Shown: positions 17,581 to 25,499 of the stretch, piece after piece | Position numbering within the stretch: the first letter of the stretch is position 1 | Layout of the letters: each line of letters starts with the position of its first letter | Source: Puerhibacterium puerhi | Lineage (GTDB): Bacteria; Actinomycetota; Actinomycetes; Actinomycetales; Cellulomonadaceae | Reading direction: 5' to 3' | Assembly (NCBI RefSeq): GCF_009846865.1 | Contig: NZ_WUWN01000006.1 | Coordinates: 62,001 to 126,000 of the forward strand | DNA: 64,000 nt | The notes under the pieces: generated by a model | Told to the model about the DNA's origin: nothing | What the model saw: the letters and a program-made list of their open reading frames with translations, nothing else | Database searches by the model: none | Made by a program: the position numbers and the translations under genes

Positions 17581-17937
17581 GTGACCGACGACGGCGTGGA
17601 CCTGGCCCGGGCGCGCGAGCGGCTGCGTGCCCGGCTCGCCGACGTCGAGCGCCTGCTCGCGGGCCAGACGGCGCTCGCGGCGGAGATCGCGGAGTCGGGG
17701 CGGGACGCGAACGTCGACGACGAGCACGACCCCGAGGGCTCGACCCTCGCGTGGGAGCGGCAGCAGGCGGCGGCCCTGGCCACGGGCGCGGCCGCCGAGC
17801 GCGAGCGGCTGCTCGCCGCGCTCGCGCGGGTCGACGACGGCACGTACGGCCGCTGCGAGGTCTGCGGCCGGCCGATCCCCGCGGGGCGGCTCGAGGCCCG
17901 GCCCGCGGCGACCCGCTGCGTCGAGCACGCCCGCTGA
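17581..17937 (+). CDS. DksA/TraR-type zinc-finger protein
   Basis: This 118-aa protein has an N-terminal helical hairpin (RARLADVERLLAGQTALAAEI) and a C-terminal zinc finger, YGRCEVCGRPIPAGRLEA, ending in RCVEHA. That gives CxxC plus C-x2-H, so the fourth ligand is His rather than Cys. Relatives such as DksA, TraR and RbpA-like zinc fingers bind near the RNA polymerase secondary channel, although many short actinobacterial versions are uncharacterised. Confidence 0.8.
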   Translation: MTDDGVDLARARERLRARLADVERLLAGQTALAAEIAESGRDANVDDEHDPEGSTLAWERQQAAALATGAAAERERLLAALARVDDGTYGRCEVCGRPIPAGRLEARPAATRCVEHAR

Positions 17938-17973
17938 CCACCCACGCTGACCACCCGCGCTGACCACCCCGCA

Positions 17974-18037
17974 CGCCGAGACCTGAGCTGTGGTCGTCTC
18001 CGGACGTCCGGAGACGACCACAGCTCAGGTCTCGGCG
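17974..18037. terminator. 64-bp perfect palindrome between convergent genes
   Basis: This is a perfect inverted repeat with 32-bp arms and no loop, centred between 18005 and 18006. It begins CGCCGAGACCTGAGCTG and ends with the reverse complement. It sits between the convergent zinc-finger and permease genes, where a bidirectional terminator is expected, but it is far longer than needed. A similar element with the same CGCCGAGACC ends lies at 29481-29544. Confidence 0.75.
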
Positions 18038-18052
18038 AAGGTGGGCTGCCCG

Positions 18053-19414
18053 TCAGTCGACGTGGACGGCGGTGCCCGGGCGCTCGTCGGCGCCCCGCGT
18101 CCGGCGCGTGACCCGCATGGCCACGTAGAGCACCAGGCCGATCACCAGCAGCACGCCGGCGCGCAGCCACGTGGCGCCGTCCTGCTGGGTCAGCAGCAGC
18201 ACGCAGCTCGCGGCGCCGAGCACCGGCACCACGCTCAGCACGCGGAAGTGCTCGCGCTCGACCTTGTCGCGGCGCAGCACCAGCACGGCCACGTTGGTGC
18301 TGAGGAAGACGAGCAGGAGCAGGAGCACCACGGTCTCGGCCAGCGCGGCGAGGTCGCCGGTGAACACGAGCGCCATCGCCACGAGCGTGGTGACCACGAT
18401 CGCCACCCACGGCGTCCGGCGGCCGGGCAGCACCCGGTCCAGCACGGTGGGCAGCAGCCGCTGCTCGGCCATGCCGTAGGCCAGGCGGCTCGACATGATC
18501 ATCGTCAGCAGCGCGCCGTTGGCCACGGCGATGAGCGCCACCAGCGAGAACACCTGCTCGGGGACGATCCCCGCCTCGGAGACCACCTCGAGCAGCGGCC
18601 CGCTCGACCCGGCGAGGGTCTCCGGGTCGACGACGAGGACGGCCGCGACGCTCACGAGCACGTACACGAGGCCGGCCGTGGCCAGCGCGCCGAACAGCGC
18701 GCGGGGGTAGACCCGGCGCACGTCCTTGACCTCCTCGGCCATGTTGGCCGAGGTCTCGAACCCGACGAACGAGTAGTACGCGAGCACCGCGGCGGCCAGC
18801 ACGGCCGTGGCGGGCGAGACACCGTCGGCGAACTGGACGACCCGGCCGGGCTCGCCCTCGCCGCGGCCGAGCACCACGAGCGCGAGCACGACGACCGTCA
18901 CCAGGCCGCCGACCTCGATGATCGTCATGGCCACGTTGGCGCCGAGGGACTCGCGGATGCCGCGCATGTTCAGCGCCGCGACGGCGGCGAGGAACAGCAC
19001 CGCCACCAGGCGCTCGGGCGCCTCGACGAACGCCCCGAAGTAGTCCCCGGCGAACGCCACCGACAGGCCGGCCGCGCTGGTGACGCCCGCGGCGAGCATG
19101 GAGAAGCCGACCAGGAACGAGATCGCCGGCTGCTTGAACGCCCGCTCGGCGAAGACGGCGGCGCCGCCCGCCTTGGGGTACTTGGTGATCAGCTCGGCGT
19201 AGGAGCCGGCGGTCAGCAGCGCCAGGCCCAGCGCCACGAGCAGCGGCAGCCACACGGCGCCGCCCACCTCCCCGGCCATCGCGCCCACCAGCGCGTACAC
19301 ACCCGCGCCGAGCACGTCGCCGAGGATGAACAGGTACAGCAGCTTGCCGCTGACCGAGCGCGAGAGCCTGGTCTCGGGGTCGGTCGCGCTCTGCGGGGCG
19401 GCGTCGGTGGTCAT
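18053..19414 (-). CDS. APC-family amino-acid permease
   Basis: This 453-aa protein has about twelve helices. The first helix carries the unwound substrate motif region LFILGDVLGAGVYALVGAMAG. The central region AYYSFVGFETSANMAEEVKDVRRVYPRAL-like segment (around helix 6 and its loop) is typical of cationic or neutral amino-acid transporters. The ATG at 19414 was chosen because homology begins soon after it (ETRLSRSVSGKLLYL), and the longer upstream frame is Arg/Ser shadow sequence. It ends against the 64-bp palindrome. Confidence 0.86.
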   Translation of the reverse strand: MTTDAAPQSATDPETRLSRSVSGKLLYLFILGDVLGAGVYALVGAMAGEVGGAVWLPLLVALGLALLTAGSYAELITKYPKAGGAAVFAERAFKQPAISFLVGFSMLAAGVTSAAGLSVAFAGDYFGAFVEAPERLVAVLFLAAVAALNMRGIRESLGANVAMTIIEVGGLVTVVVLALVVLGRGEGEPGRVVQFADGVSPATAVLAAAVLAYYSFVGFETSANMAEEVKDVRRVYPRALFGALATAGLVYVLVSVAAVLVVDPETLAGSSGPLLEVVSEAGIVPEQVFSLVALIAVANGALLTMIMSSRLAYGMAEQRLLPTVLDRVLPGRRTPWVAIVVTTLVAMALVFTGDLAALAETVVLLLLLVFLSTNVAVLVLRRDKVEREHFRVLSVVPVLGAASCVLLLTQQDGATWLRAGVLLVIGLVLYVAMRVTRRTRGADERPGTAVHVD

Positions 19415-19493
19415 GCGGGGGAGGGTGGCACGGCCCGGGCCCGCTCGCAGGACCACCGCCGCGGAGGAAGAGGAACGGGAGCGGGGCGCGTGG

Positions 19494-19505
19494 CAGCATG
19501 GCCCG
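19494..19505 (+). promoter_or_regulatory. Leaderless promoter candidate, -10 CAGCAT
   Basis: CAGCAT at 19494-19499 ends 6 nt before the GTG at 19506. The match to TANNNT is only partial. Confidence 0.3.
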
Positions 19506-20126
19506 GTGCGTGTGGAGCCCGTGTCGTTCGACGCCGTGGTGGCGCACGTGGTCGCGCTGGTCACCGACCGGCCCCGCGGGCGGGCGGTGCGCGTGCTGGT
19601 GGACGGCCACCCCTCGACCCGGCCCGAGGCGCTCGCGGACGCCCTGGTCGAGCCGCTGCGGGCGGCCGGCCGGCCCGTCGCCCGCGTCCGGGTGCGCGAC
19701 TTCCTGCGGGCGGCGTCGCTGCGGCTCGAGCACGGTCGGCGCGACCCCGACTCGCTGCTGGACGCCTGGATCGACGTCGGCGGCCTCAACCGCGAGGTGC
19801 TCGGCTCCGTCGTCGAGCGGGGCCGCTACCTGCCCACGCTGCGCGACCCTGTCACCGACCGCTCCACCCGCGCGCCGTACGCCGACGCCCCGCCGGGCAC
19901 CGTCGTCGTGCTCGACGGGACGCTCGCGATGGGCCGGGGCCTGGACGTCGACCTCACCGTGCACCTCGCGCTGCGCACGCCCACCGAGACGCGCAACACT
20001 CCGCTCGACGACGCGTGGCAGCTCGCCGCGTACGACCGCTACCGGCGTGAGGTGCAGCCGGAGCGGCGGGCCGACGTCGTCGTGCGCGCCGACGACCCGC
20101 GGCACCCGGCGCTGGTGCGGCGCTGA
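19506..20126 (+). CDS. Uridine-kinase-like protein with degenerate P-loop
   Basis: This 206-aa protein follows the fold of actinobacterial uridine-kinase-like NTPases: the P-loop strand VRVLVDGHP, the region VRVRDFLRAASLRLEHGRRDPDSL, the Asp-containing strand TVVVLDGTLAMGRGLDVDLTVHL and the LID-like stretch RRYRREVQPER-type near the end. Where a GxxGxGKS/T loop should be, it reads GHPSTRPEA, without the GK[ST] core, so ATP binding is doubtful. It could be a regulatory or scaffold paralogue, or an inactivated enzyme. Confidence 0.7.
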   Translation: MRVEPVSFDAVVAHVVALVTDRPRGRAVRVLVDGHPSTRPEALADALVEPLRAAGRPVARVRVRDFLRAASLRLEHGRRDPDSLLDAWIDVGGLNREVLGSVVERGRYLPTLRDPVTDRSTRAPYADAPPGTVVVLDGTLAMGRGLDVDLTVHLALRTPTETRNTPLDDAWQLAAYDRYRREVQPERRADVVVRADDPRHPALVRR

Positions 20127-20145
20127 GCCGCGCCGTCCGGCGCGA

Positions 20146-20411
20146 TCACCGGTGCCTCGTGCGCTTCGCCTTCCGGGTGCAGCGCTGCGAACCCCACCAC
20201 GATCCAGATCGGGTACCACCAGCGGCCGGTGCGCTCGACGGCCTGACGATCGCCGGGCGAGGCGCATGCATCTCCACGGCGGCGACGCGGATGCGCTCGA
20301 CCGCCTCCCGGGCCTGTTGCTCCGTCACGTCGGGGTTCCGGATGAACAGGAGGTCCTTCCGGGGGCCGTCCAGGGTCCACTCGAGACGGGGGCGCTGGCC
20401 TTCGTGGTCAC
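20146..20411 (-). pseudogene. Frameshifted small ORF downstream of a membrane protein
   Basis: The likely start is GTG at 20411, overlapping the stop of the 26-aa ORF (GTGA). Codons with high third-position GC run in that frame for about 8 codons. They then continue in a second frame (LEWTLDGPRKDLLFIRNPD, VTEQQAREAVERIRVAAVEM), and after about 20270 in a third frame that includes a hydrophobic WWYPIWIVVGFAAL segment. Each switch behaves like one missing base, the first at a run of five C (about 20385). The annotated end at 20146 is the stop of the middle frame only. I do not recognise the family. Confidence 0.45.
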
Positions 20412-20488
20412 TCGCTCTCCATCGTGATCCTGGCCTCACGTTCCGCGCGCAGCCTCTTGACCCGCTCCAGCCGCTGCTGCGGGGTCAT
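20408..20488 (-). CDS. Very small charged ORF, 26 aa
   Basis: This ORF runs from an ATG that overlaps the (frameshift-corrected) stop of the upstream membrane protein in an ATGA, to a TGA that overlaps a GTG. It is a helical, basic peptide (MTPQQRLERVKRLRAEREAR). Its tight coupling on both sides makes it more believable than its length would. It may instead be the tail of a frameshifted gene. Confidence 0.4.
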   Translation of the reverse strand: MTPQQRLERVKRLRAEREARITMESE

Positions 20489-21331
20489 CTCCTCCGGCTG
20501 CCCGTGACCTCGTCCCTGGTCCGGTGCCGCTCCCGGTCCGCCGCCACCTCCTCCGGCGTGGGGTCGTACCGCCTCCGCCAGTCCCGGCGGACGATGACCA
20601 CGGACACTGCGGCCAGCGCCACGGCGCCCACGGCAGAGGCGACCCGGGGCGGGGGTGAGCAGGTCCACCGCCAGAACGCCCAGCAGCAGCCCCATCCCTG
20701 CGGGCATCATCCCCAGGATCATCCGGCCGCTGGGCTGCCACCGGTACCAGTAGAACCGCATCACCAGCCTGGTGAACCGCGTCTCGTAGGTGGGGATGGC
20801 GGACAGCGCCACGCTGGTGGTGGGCGGGCCGAAGGTGCTGCCCGGCGCCGCGTAGGTGGTGTAGGTCAGGCGGTCCCCGCTGTACCGGGGGTTGAGGGAG
20901 CGGAAGAACGCCAGCCCGTACAGCAGGATCATCGGGTAGATGGCGAAGGCGATCATCCCCAGGAACCCCAGCCCCAGCAGCGGCCCCATCATCACCACCA
21001 TCCCGACGATGCTGGTGGTGCGGTGCTCCGGGTCCATGCCCAGGAGCTCCTCCCACCAGTAGAGGTGCTGCGCCTCCACCGGCTCCCACGCCGCGAACAG
21101 GTGGGACATGACGTACGCCGAGGGGACGAGCCCGTACCCCAGCACGAAGGGGAACACCGCGATGGCCATCCACAGCACCGTCATCAGCAGGTACCCCACC
21201 GGCCGGAGCACCAGCGCCGTCGGCGTCGGCCTCCTGGCCTCCGGAGCGTCCGGGCTCCTGGTCGCGCCCCGTCCGGCGCCCCCCTGCGTGTCGATGCTCA
21301 CCTGTTCCCCCGTCCGCCGAGCGGTGCTCAT
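20485..21331 (-). pseudogene. Multi-pass membrane protein with apparent frameshift
   Basis: The frame from 21331 encodes about 225 residues with four hydrophobic segments (YLLMTVLWMAIAVFPFVLGY, SIVGMVVMMGPLLGLGFLGM, and one ending LLLGVLAVDLL). Near 20642-20656, in a CCCGGGGCGGGGG context, protein-like sequence jumps to another frame: VGAVALAAVSVVIVRRDWRR, a fifth helix with a basic flank, ending at 20485. In the original frame the tail is Gly/Arg-rich noise. The jump equals one extra base. A sequencing error, true decay or programmed frameshifting are all possible. The family is not recognised. Confidence 0.5.
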
Positions 21332-21367
21332 CCGAGCGCATCCCGCGCCCCGACGGCGTGGGTAGCG

Positions 21368-22228
21368 TCAGGCGTCGGCGGCTGGTAGCTCCGGCACGAC
21401 GGCGGCGGCGATGTCCTGGTCGCCGCGCCCGGCGGCCTGGGCCGCCTCGAGCGTGCCCAGCAGCGCCTCGACGGCGGGCAGCGACGTCCCGGCGGCGGCG
21501 AGCATCAGGCGGGCGTCCTTGGCCAGCAGGTCCACCGAGAACTGGGTGTCCTCGAACGTGCCGTCGAGGATGACGTCGCGCTTCATCCCGGCGATGAAGC
21601 CGAGGCCGGTGGAGCCGAGCATCGCCAGGGCGTCGGCCGGCGCGGTGCCCTGCGAGCGCGCCAGCCGCAGCGCCTCGACCAGGCCCTGGACGCTGACGCC
21701 GAGGGCCAGGTTGGCCAGCAGCTTGCCGACGGCGGCGTCCTGCGGGCGCGGCACCACGCGCAGGCGCTCGGGGTCGGCCCACAGCCGCGCGAGCGGCAGC
21801 ACCTCCTGGACCGCCGCCTCCTCGCCGCCGAGGTAGACGCCGAGCTTCCCGGCGCGCGCCGGGGCCAGCGTGCCGACCACGGGGCCGTGGACGTACCGGA
21901 CGTCGTGCTCGGCGGCCCAGCGGGCGTAGCGGGCCGCGTCCTCCGGGCCCACCGTCGTCACGTCGAGCCACACGGTGCCGGGGTCGAGCACGCCGCCGTC
22001 GAGCACCGTCTCCTGGACGGCGTCGGGCCCGAACAGGACCGTCATGACGACGGGCCTGCCCGCGGCTGCCTCGCGCGCGGTCGCGGCGCGCTCGGCGCCG
22101 GCCGCCACCGTGCGGTCGGCCCCGGCGGGCGTGCGGTTCCAGGCGGTGACGCGGTGGCCCGCCCGCAGCAGGTGGACGGCGAGCTCGTGGCCCATCCGCC
22201 CGGTCCCGAGCAGCGCGACGTCGGTCAT
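21368..22228 (-). CDS. 3-hydroxyisobutyrate-dehydrogenase-like oxidoreductase
   Basis: This is a 286-aa member of the beta-hydroxyacid dehydrogenase family. The N-terminal Rossmann motif is VALLGTGRMGHELAVHLLRAGH, the substrate-binding region is WLDVTTVGPEDAARYA, and the catalytic Lys is in AAVGKLLANLALG. The C-terminal helical domain follows. It probably reduces or oxidises a small hydroxy acid, or acts as an imine-reductase-like enzyme; the substrate cannot be told. AGGAGG lies before the ATG. Its promoter region shares an operator-like motif with the divergent sulfur operon, which hints at co-regulation. Confidence 0.85.
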   Translation of the reverse strand: MTDVALLGTGRMGHELAVHLLRAGHRVTAWNRTPAGADRTVAAGAERAATAREAAAGRPVVMTVLFGPDAVQETVLDGGVLDPGTVWLDVTTVGPEDAARYARWAAEHDVRYVHGPVVGTLAPARAGKLGVYLGGEEAAVQEVLPLARLWADPERLRVVPRPQDAAVGKLLANLALGVSVQGLVEALRLARSQGTAPADALAMLGSTGLGFIAGMKRDVILDGTFEDTQFSVDLLAKDARLMLAAAGTSLPAVEALLGTLEAAQAAGRGDQDIAAAVVPELPAADA

Positions 22229-22315
22229 GGGGGTCCTCCTCAGGGATGCGGTGCTGTCCGAGTCTCTCGCGGGTGCGCGGCGCGCGCGTCCGAGATGGCG
22301 GGGCCCGGTGGCAGG

Positions 22316-22331
22316 TGTCTCACGATACGGT
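22316..22331. promoter_or_regulatory. Operator half, TGTCTCACGATACGGT
   Basis: This element matches the left and central part of the palindrome at 22411 (TGTCTCRCGATACG), 95 bp away. Read on the minus strand it contains TATCGT, a plausible -10 for the oxidoreductase gene. It may be a second binding site of the same regulator. Confidence 0.4.
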
Positions 22332-22410
22332 CGGTTCCGGTGTCCGCATCGCGGGACGCCGCTGGCGCTCTCGCCGCCCGCTCCCTAGCGTTCGTTCCGA
22401 GTGGTGGACA

Positions 22411-22429
22411 TGTCTCGCGATACGAGACA
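22411..22429. promoter_or_regulatory. 19-bp perfect palindromic operator
   Basis: TGTCTCGCGATACGAGACA has perfect 7-bp arms (TGTCTCG/CGAGACA) around CGATA. It directly follows TGGACA (22405-22410), a -35-like hexamer, so it would lie in the promoter spacer of the leader-peptide transcript. This is a strong candidate repressor site for the sulfur operon; the regulator is not encoded nearby. Confidence 0.6.
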
Positions 22430-22506
22430 AACGCCCGCCCACGCCGCCCGGCGACCGCCGTGCGGCCCAGCCCGCCGACCGGCGCCCGCCCGGAGAGGAG
22501 ACCGCC

Positions 22507-22602
22507 ATGACCGCCGTCGCCCTCCCCGTGCACCTCGCCCCGCGCACGCTGTGCCGTGCCGCCGTGCGCCGCTGTCGAATGCGGAGCCGCACCGGCGTGT
22601 GA
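22507..22602 (+). CDS. Cys-containing leader peptide of the sulfur operon
   Basis: This 31-aa ORF has a strong GGAGAGGAG box and ends [16 protein letters not shown]. Cys codons lie at positions 16 (TGC) and 23 (TGT, rare in such GC-rich DNA). Similar short Arg/Cys-rich putative leader peptides precede sulfate and sulfonate genes in many actinobacteria and are thought to sense cysteine supply through ribosome stalling. About 135 nt of hairpin-rich RNA separates it from the ABC transporter genes. This fits attenuation of the operon by cysteine. Confidence 0.7.
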   Translation: MTAVALPVHLAPRTLCRAAVRRCRMRSRTGV

Positions 22603-22617
22603 CCGCGCTCGCCGCGG

Positions 22618-22684
22618 ACCGGGACCTCCCGGAGCTCGCACCCGGTGCACCGCAGGCCCGCGCGGCCGCCGGAGAGTCCGGCGG
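22618..22684 (+). promoter_or_regulatory. Candidate attenuator with alternative hairpins
   Basis: Between the leader ORF and the first transporter gene, CCGGGACCTCCCGG (22619-22632) can fold locally, or ACCGGG (22618-22623) can pair with CCCGGT (22641-22646); the two exclude each other. Downstream, CCGCCGGA (22666-22673) pairs with TCCGGCGG (22677-22684) across 3 nt, a compact terminator- or sequestrator-like hairpin. No U-tract follows. Confidence 0.45.
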
Positions 22685-22738
22685 GTCGCGCGCGGCCCGA
22701 CCACGATGCCGACCTCGACGCCGACCCAGGACGCCACC

Positions 22739-23626
22739 ATGACCTCCACGCTCACGAGCCCCGCCGCCGGCACCGCGCGCCCCGCCGCGCCGGGCCGCCG
22801 CGGCGCCCACGCCGTCGCGCTGCGGTCCGTGGCGCGCACCTTCGACACCCCCGCCGGGCCGCGCGAGGTGCTGCGCGGCGTCGACGTCGAGCTGCGCGCG
22901 GGCGAGATCGTCGCGATCGTCGGCCCGTCCGGGTGCGGCAAGTCGACGCTGCTGCGCCAGGTCAGCGGCCTGGACACCCCGACGTCGGGCAGCATCCTGC
23001 TCGACGGCGCGGGCGTCACCGCCGCGGACCCGCGCACCGCCGTCGCGTTCCAGGAGCCGCGCCTGCTGCCGTGGCGCACGCTGGCACAGAACGTGGCGCT
23101 CGGCCTGCCGCGCGGCACCGCCAGGCGCGCCGGCCGCGAGCGCGTGGCCGAGCTGCTGCGCCTCGTGGGCCTCGAGCAGGCCGCCGACCTGCGCCCGCGC
23201 CAGGTCTCCGGCGGCATGGCCCAGCGCGCCTCGCTCGCCCGGGCGCTGGCGCGCAACCCCGGCGTGCTGCTGCTCGACGAGCCGTTCGGCGCGCTCGACG
23301 CGCTGACCCGCCTGCGCATGCAGGACCTGCTGCTCGACGTGCACGCCGCCCAGCCCACGACCGTGCTGCTCGTGACGCACGACGTCGAGGAGGCGCTCTA
23401 CCTGGCCGACCGCGTGCTGCTGCTCCGCTCGCTCGGCGGCGGCTCCGCGGACGCCGCCGCCCCGAGCGTCGCGCGCGTCGTCGAGGTGCCCGGCGCCCGC
23501 CCGCGCGACCGCGCCGACCGCACGCTCGCCGAGCTGCGCGTGGAGCTGCTGGCGGGCCTCGGCGTCGACGCCCACCACGGAACCACCCCCGACCCGTCCC
23601 CGCTCGCCCCCACCCAGGAGTCCTGA
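22739..23626 (+). CDS. ABC transporter ATPase, sulfonate/nitrate/taurine type
   Basis: This 295-aa nucleotide-binding subunit has Walker [10 protein letters not shown], a Q-loop in [12 protein letters not shown], signature VSGGMAQR, Walker [13 protein letters not shown] and the switch His in [11 protein letters not shown]. These are typical of SsuB/TauB/NrtD. It would power uptake of an organosulfonate or related anion. The ATG at 22739 has an AGGA box; an ATG at 22706 is an alternative. Its TGA overlaps the next ATG (TGATG). The binding protein and permease follow in order. Confidence 0.87.
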   Translation: MTSTLTSPAAGTARPAAPGRRGAHAVALRSVARTFDTPAGPREVLRGVDVELRAGEIVAIVGPSGCGKSTLLRQVSGLDTPTSGSILLDGAGVTAADPRTAVAFQEPRLLPWRTLAQNVALGLPRGTARRAGRERVAELLRLVGLEQAADLRPRQVSGGMAQRASLARALARNPGVLLLDEPFGALDALTRLRMQDLLLDVHAAQPTTVLLVTHDVEEALYLADRVLLLRSLGGGSADAAAPSVARVVEVPGARPRDRADRTLAELRVELLAGLGVDAHHGTTPDPSPLAPTQES

Positions 23627-24660
23627 TGCGCATCCGCACCGCCCGCCTCGCCACCGTCACCTCGGCCCTCGCCGCCGCGACCCTGATGGCGACCGCCGGC
23701 TGCGTCGCCGGCGAGGGGTCCGCGGCCGCGGCCGGCGGCGACTCCTCGGCCGGCTCGCAGTGGAGCACCGACACGCTGAACATCGACTTCGCCACCTACA
23801 ACCCGCTGAGCCTGGTCGTGCGCGACCAGGGGCTCATCGAGAAGGAGCTCGGCGACTCGGTCGAGGTGAACTGGCTGCAGTCCGCGGGCTCGAACAAGGC
23901 GAACGAGGCGCTGCGCGCCGGCGCCGTCGACGTCGGCTCCACCGCCGGCTCGGCCGCGCTGCTGGCCCGCGCCAACGGCTCGCCCATCAAGACGATCGAC
24001 GTGTACAGCCAGCCGGAGTGGTCGGCGATCGTCGTCGGCCCGGACTCCGGCATCACGTCCGTCGCGGACCTCGAGGGGAAGTCGGTCGCCGCCACCAAGG
24101 GCACCGACCCGTACTTCTTCCTGCTGCAGGCCCTCGAGGCGAACGGCGTCGACCCGGCGGACGTCGAGGTGCAGAACCTCCAGCACGCCGACGGCCGCAC
24201 GGCCCTCGACAACGGCTCGGTGGACGCCTGGTCGGGCCTCGACCCGATCATGGCCGCCGCCGAGGCCGAGTCCGGCGACAAGCTGCTGTACCGGAACGTC
24301 GACTTCAACACCTACGGCTTCCTCAACGCGACGGAGGAGTTCGTCACCGACCACCCGGACGTCGCGCAGGTCGTCGTCGACGCCTACGAGGAGGCCCGCG
24401 CCTGGGCGCAGGAGCACCCGGACGAGGTCTCGGCGCTGCTCGCCGACGTCGCGGGCATCGACCCGCAGGTCGCCACCACGGTGATCGAGGAGCGCAGCAA
24501 CCTCGACGTCGACCCGGTGCCGGGCGACGCGCAGCGCGAGGTGCTCGAGAAGGTCGGCCCGATCCTCGTGGCCAACGGCGACGTGCCGAACCAGCAGCAG
24601 GTCGACGACGCGCTCGACTCGCTGTTCGACACCCAGTTCGTCGAGAAGGCGACGGAGTGA
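23626..24660 (+). CDS. Sulfonate-type ABC substrate-binding lipoprotein
   Basis: This 344-aa extracytoplasmic protein has a signal peptide and lipobox (LMATAGC, Cys 26), then a type II binding fold of the SsuA/NrtA/ThiY group (NIDFATYNPLSLVVRDQGLIE, GAVDVGSTAGSAALLARANG, SLADLEGKSVAATKGTD-like region). It would capture the substrate outside the membrane and deliver it to the permease. Context with a cysteine leader and O-acetylhomoserine sulfhydrylase favours an organosulfur ligand; nitrate or a pyrimidine precursor is less likely. Confidence 0.85.
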   Translation: MRIRTARLATVTSALAAATLMATAGCVAGEGSAAAAGGDSSAGSQWSTDTLNIDFATYNPLSLVVRDQGLIEKELGDSVEVNWLQSAGSNKANEALRAGAVDVGSTAGSAALLARANGSPIKTIDVYSQPEWSAIVVGPDSGITSVADLEGKSVAATKGTDPYFFLLQALEANGVDPADVEVQNLQHADGRTALDNGSVDAWSGLDPIMAAAEAESGDKLLYRNVDFNTYGFLNATEEFVTDHPDVAQVVVDAYEEARAWAQEHPDEVSALLADVAGIDPQVATTVIEERSNLDVDPVPGDAQREVLEKVGPILVANGDVPNQQQVDDALDSLFDTQFVEKATE

Positions 24661-25499
24661 TGGCGGCGCGGCACATCCCGGGCGACCGGGCGGTCGCGCC
24701 GTCCGCGGCCGGCACGACGGCGGCGGGCGGGCGCCCGGCGTTCTGGTCGCGGCGGCCCGTGGTCGTCGTCGGCGGGCTCCTGGTGCCCGTGCTGCTGCTG
24801 GCCGTGTGGCAGGGGGTCACGGCGGCGGGACTCGTGCCCGCCTACCAGCTGCCCGGGCCGGTGGCCGTGTGGGACGCCGCCGTCGACCTGGTGCGGCGCG
24901 GCGAGCTCGGCCACCACGTGGCGATCTCCACCCAGCGCGTGCTGGTCGGCTTCGCGATCGGCGCGGTCGCCGGCCTGGCCGTGGCGGCCGTCGTCGGCCT
25001 CTCGCGGGCGGGCGACGTGCTGCTGAGCCCCATGCTCGCCGCCGTGCGCGCAGTGCCGTCGCTGGCGTGGGTGCCCCTGCTGCTGCTGTGGCTCAAGATG
25101 GGCGAGGAGTCCAAGGTCACGCTGATCGCCATCGGCGCGTTCTTCCCCGTCTACACGACGGTGGCCGCCGCGCTGCGGCACGTGGACCCCCACCTGGTCG
25201 AGGCCGGCCGGTCGTTCGGCCTGCGCGGCTGGTCGCTGTTCAGGACGGTGCAGCTGCCCGCGGTGCTGCCCTCGCTGGTGTCCGGCCTGCGGCTGGCGCT
25301 GGCCCAGGCGTGGCTGTTCCTCGTGGCCGCCGAGCTCATCGCCTCCTCGATGGGCCTGGGCTACCTGCTCACGGACTCCCAGCAGAACGGGCGCGTGGAC
25401 CGGATCCTGCTGGCCATCGTGCTGCTGGCGCTGCTGGGCACGATCACCAACGCCCTCGTGGGCGTGGTGGAGAAGCGACTGCTGAAGAGGTGGGCATGA
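24660..25499 (+). CDS. ABC transporter permease, sulfonate type
   Basis: This 279-aa protein has about six membrane helices of the binding-protein-dependent permease family. The cytoplasmic coupling loop reads EAGRSFGLRGWSLFRTVQLP, an EAA-type motif that docks on the ATPase. The ATG overlaps the stop of the binding-protein gene, and its own TGA overlaps the next ATG, so the operon is tightly coupled. Confidence 0.87.
   Translation: MAARHIPGDRAVAPSAAGTTAAGGRPAFWSRRPVVVVGGLLVPVLLLAVWQGVTAAGLVPAYQLPGPVAVWDAAVDLVRRGELGHHVAISTQRVLVGFAIGAVAGLAVAAVVGLSRAGDVLLSPMLAAVRAVPSLAWVPLLLLWLKMGEESKVTLIAIGAFFPVYTTVAAALRHVDPHLVEAGRSFGLRGWSLFRTVQLPAVLPSLVSGLRLALAQAWLFLVAAELIASSMGLGYLLTDSQQNGRVDRILLAIVLLALLGTITNALVGVVEKRLLKRWA

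Noticed and set aside
12818-17974. A 1718-codon open frame on the minus strand
   Set aside because: It runs antisense to five well-supported genes, has Arg/His/Gln/Gly-rich low-complexity product and no domain motifs. It is a by-product of high GC.
17974-18037. Long palindrome as an insertion-sequence end or replication origin
   Set aside because: There is no transposase, target duplication or replication gene nearby; the convergent-gene location fits a terminator-like element better.
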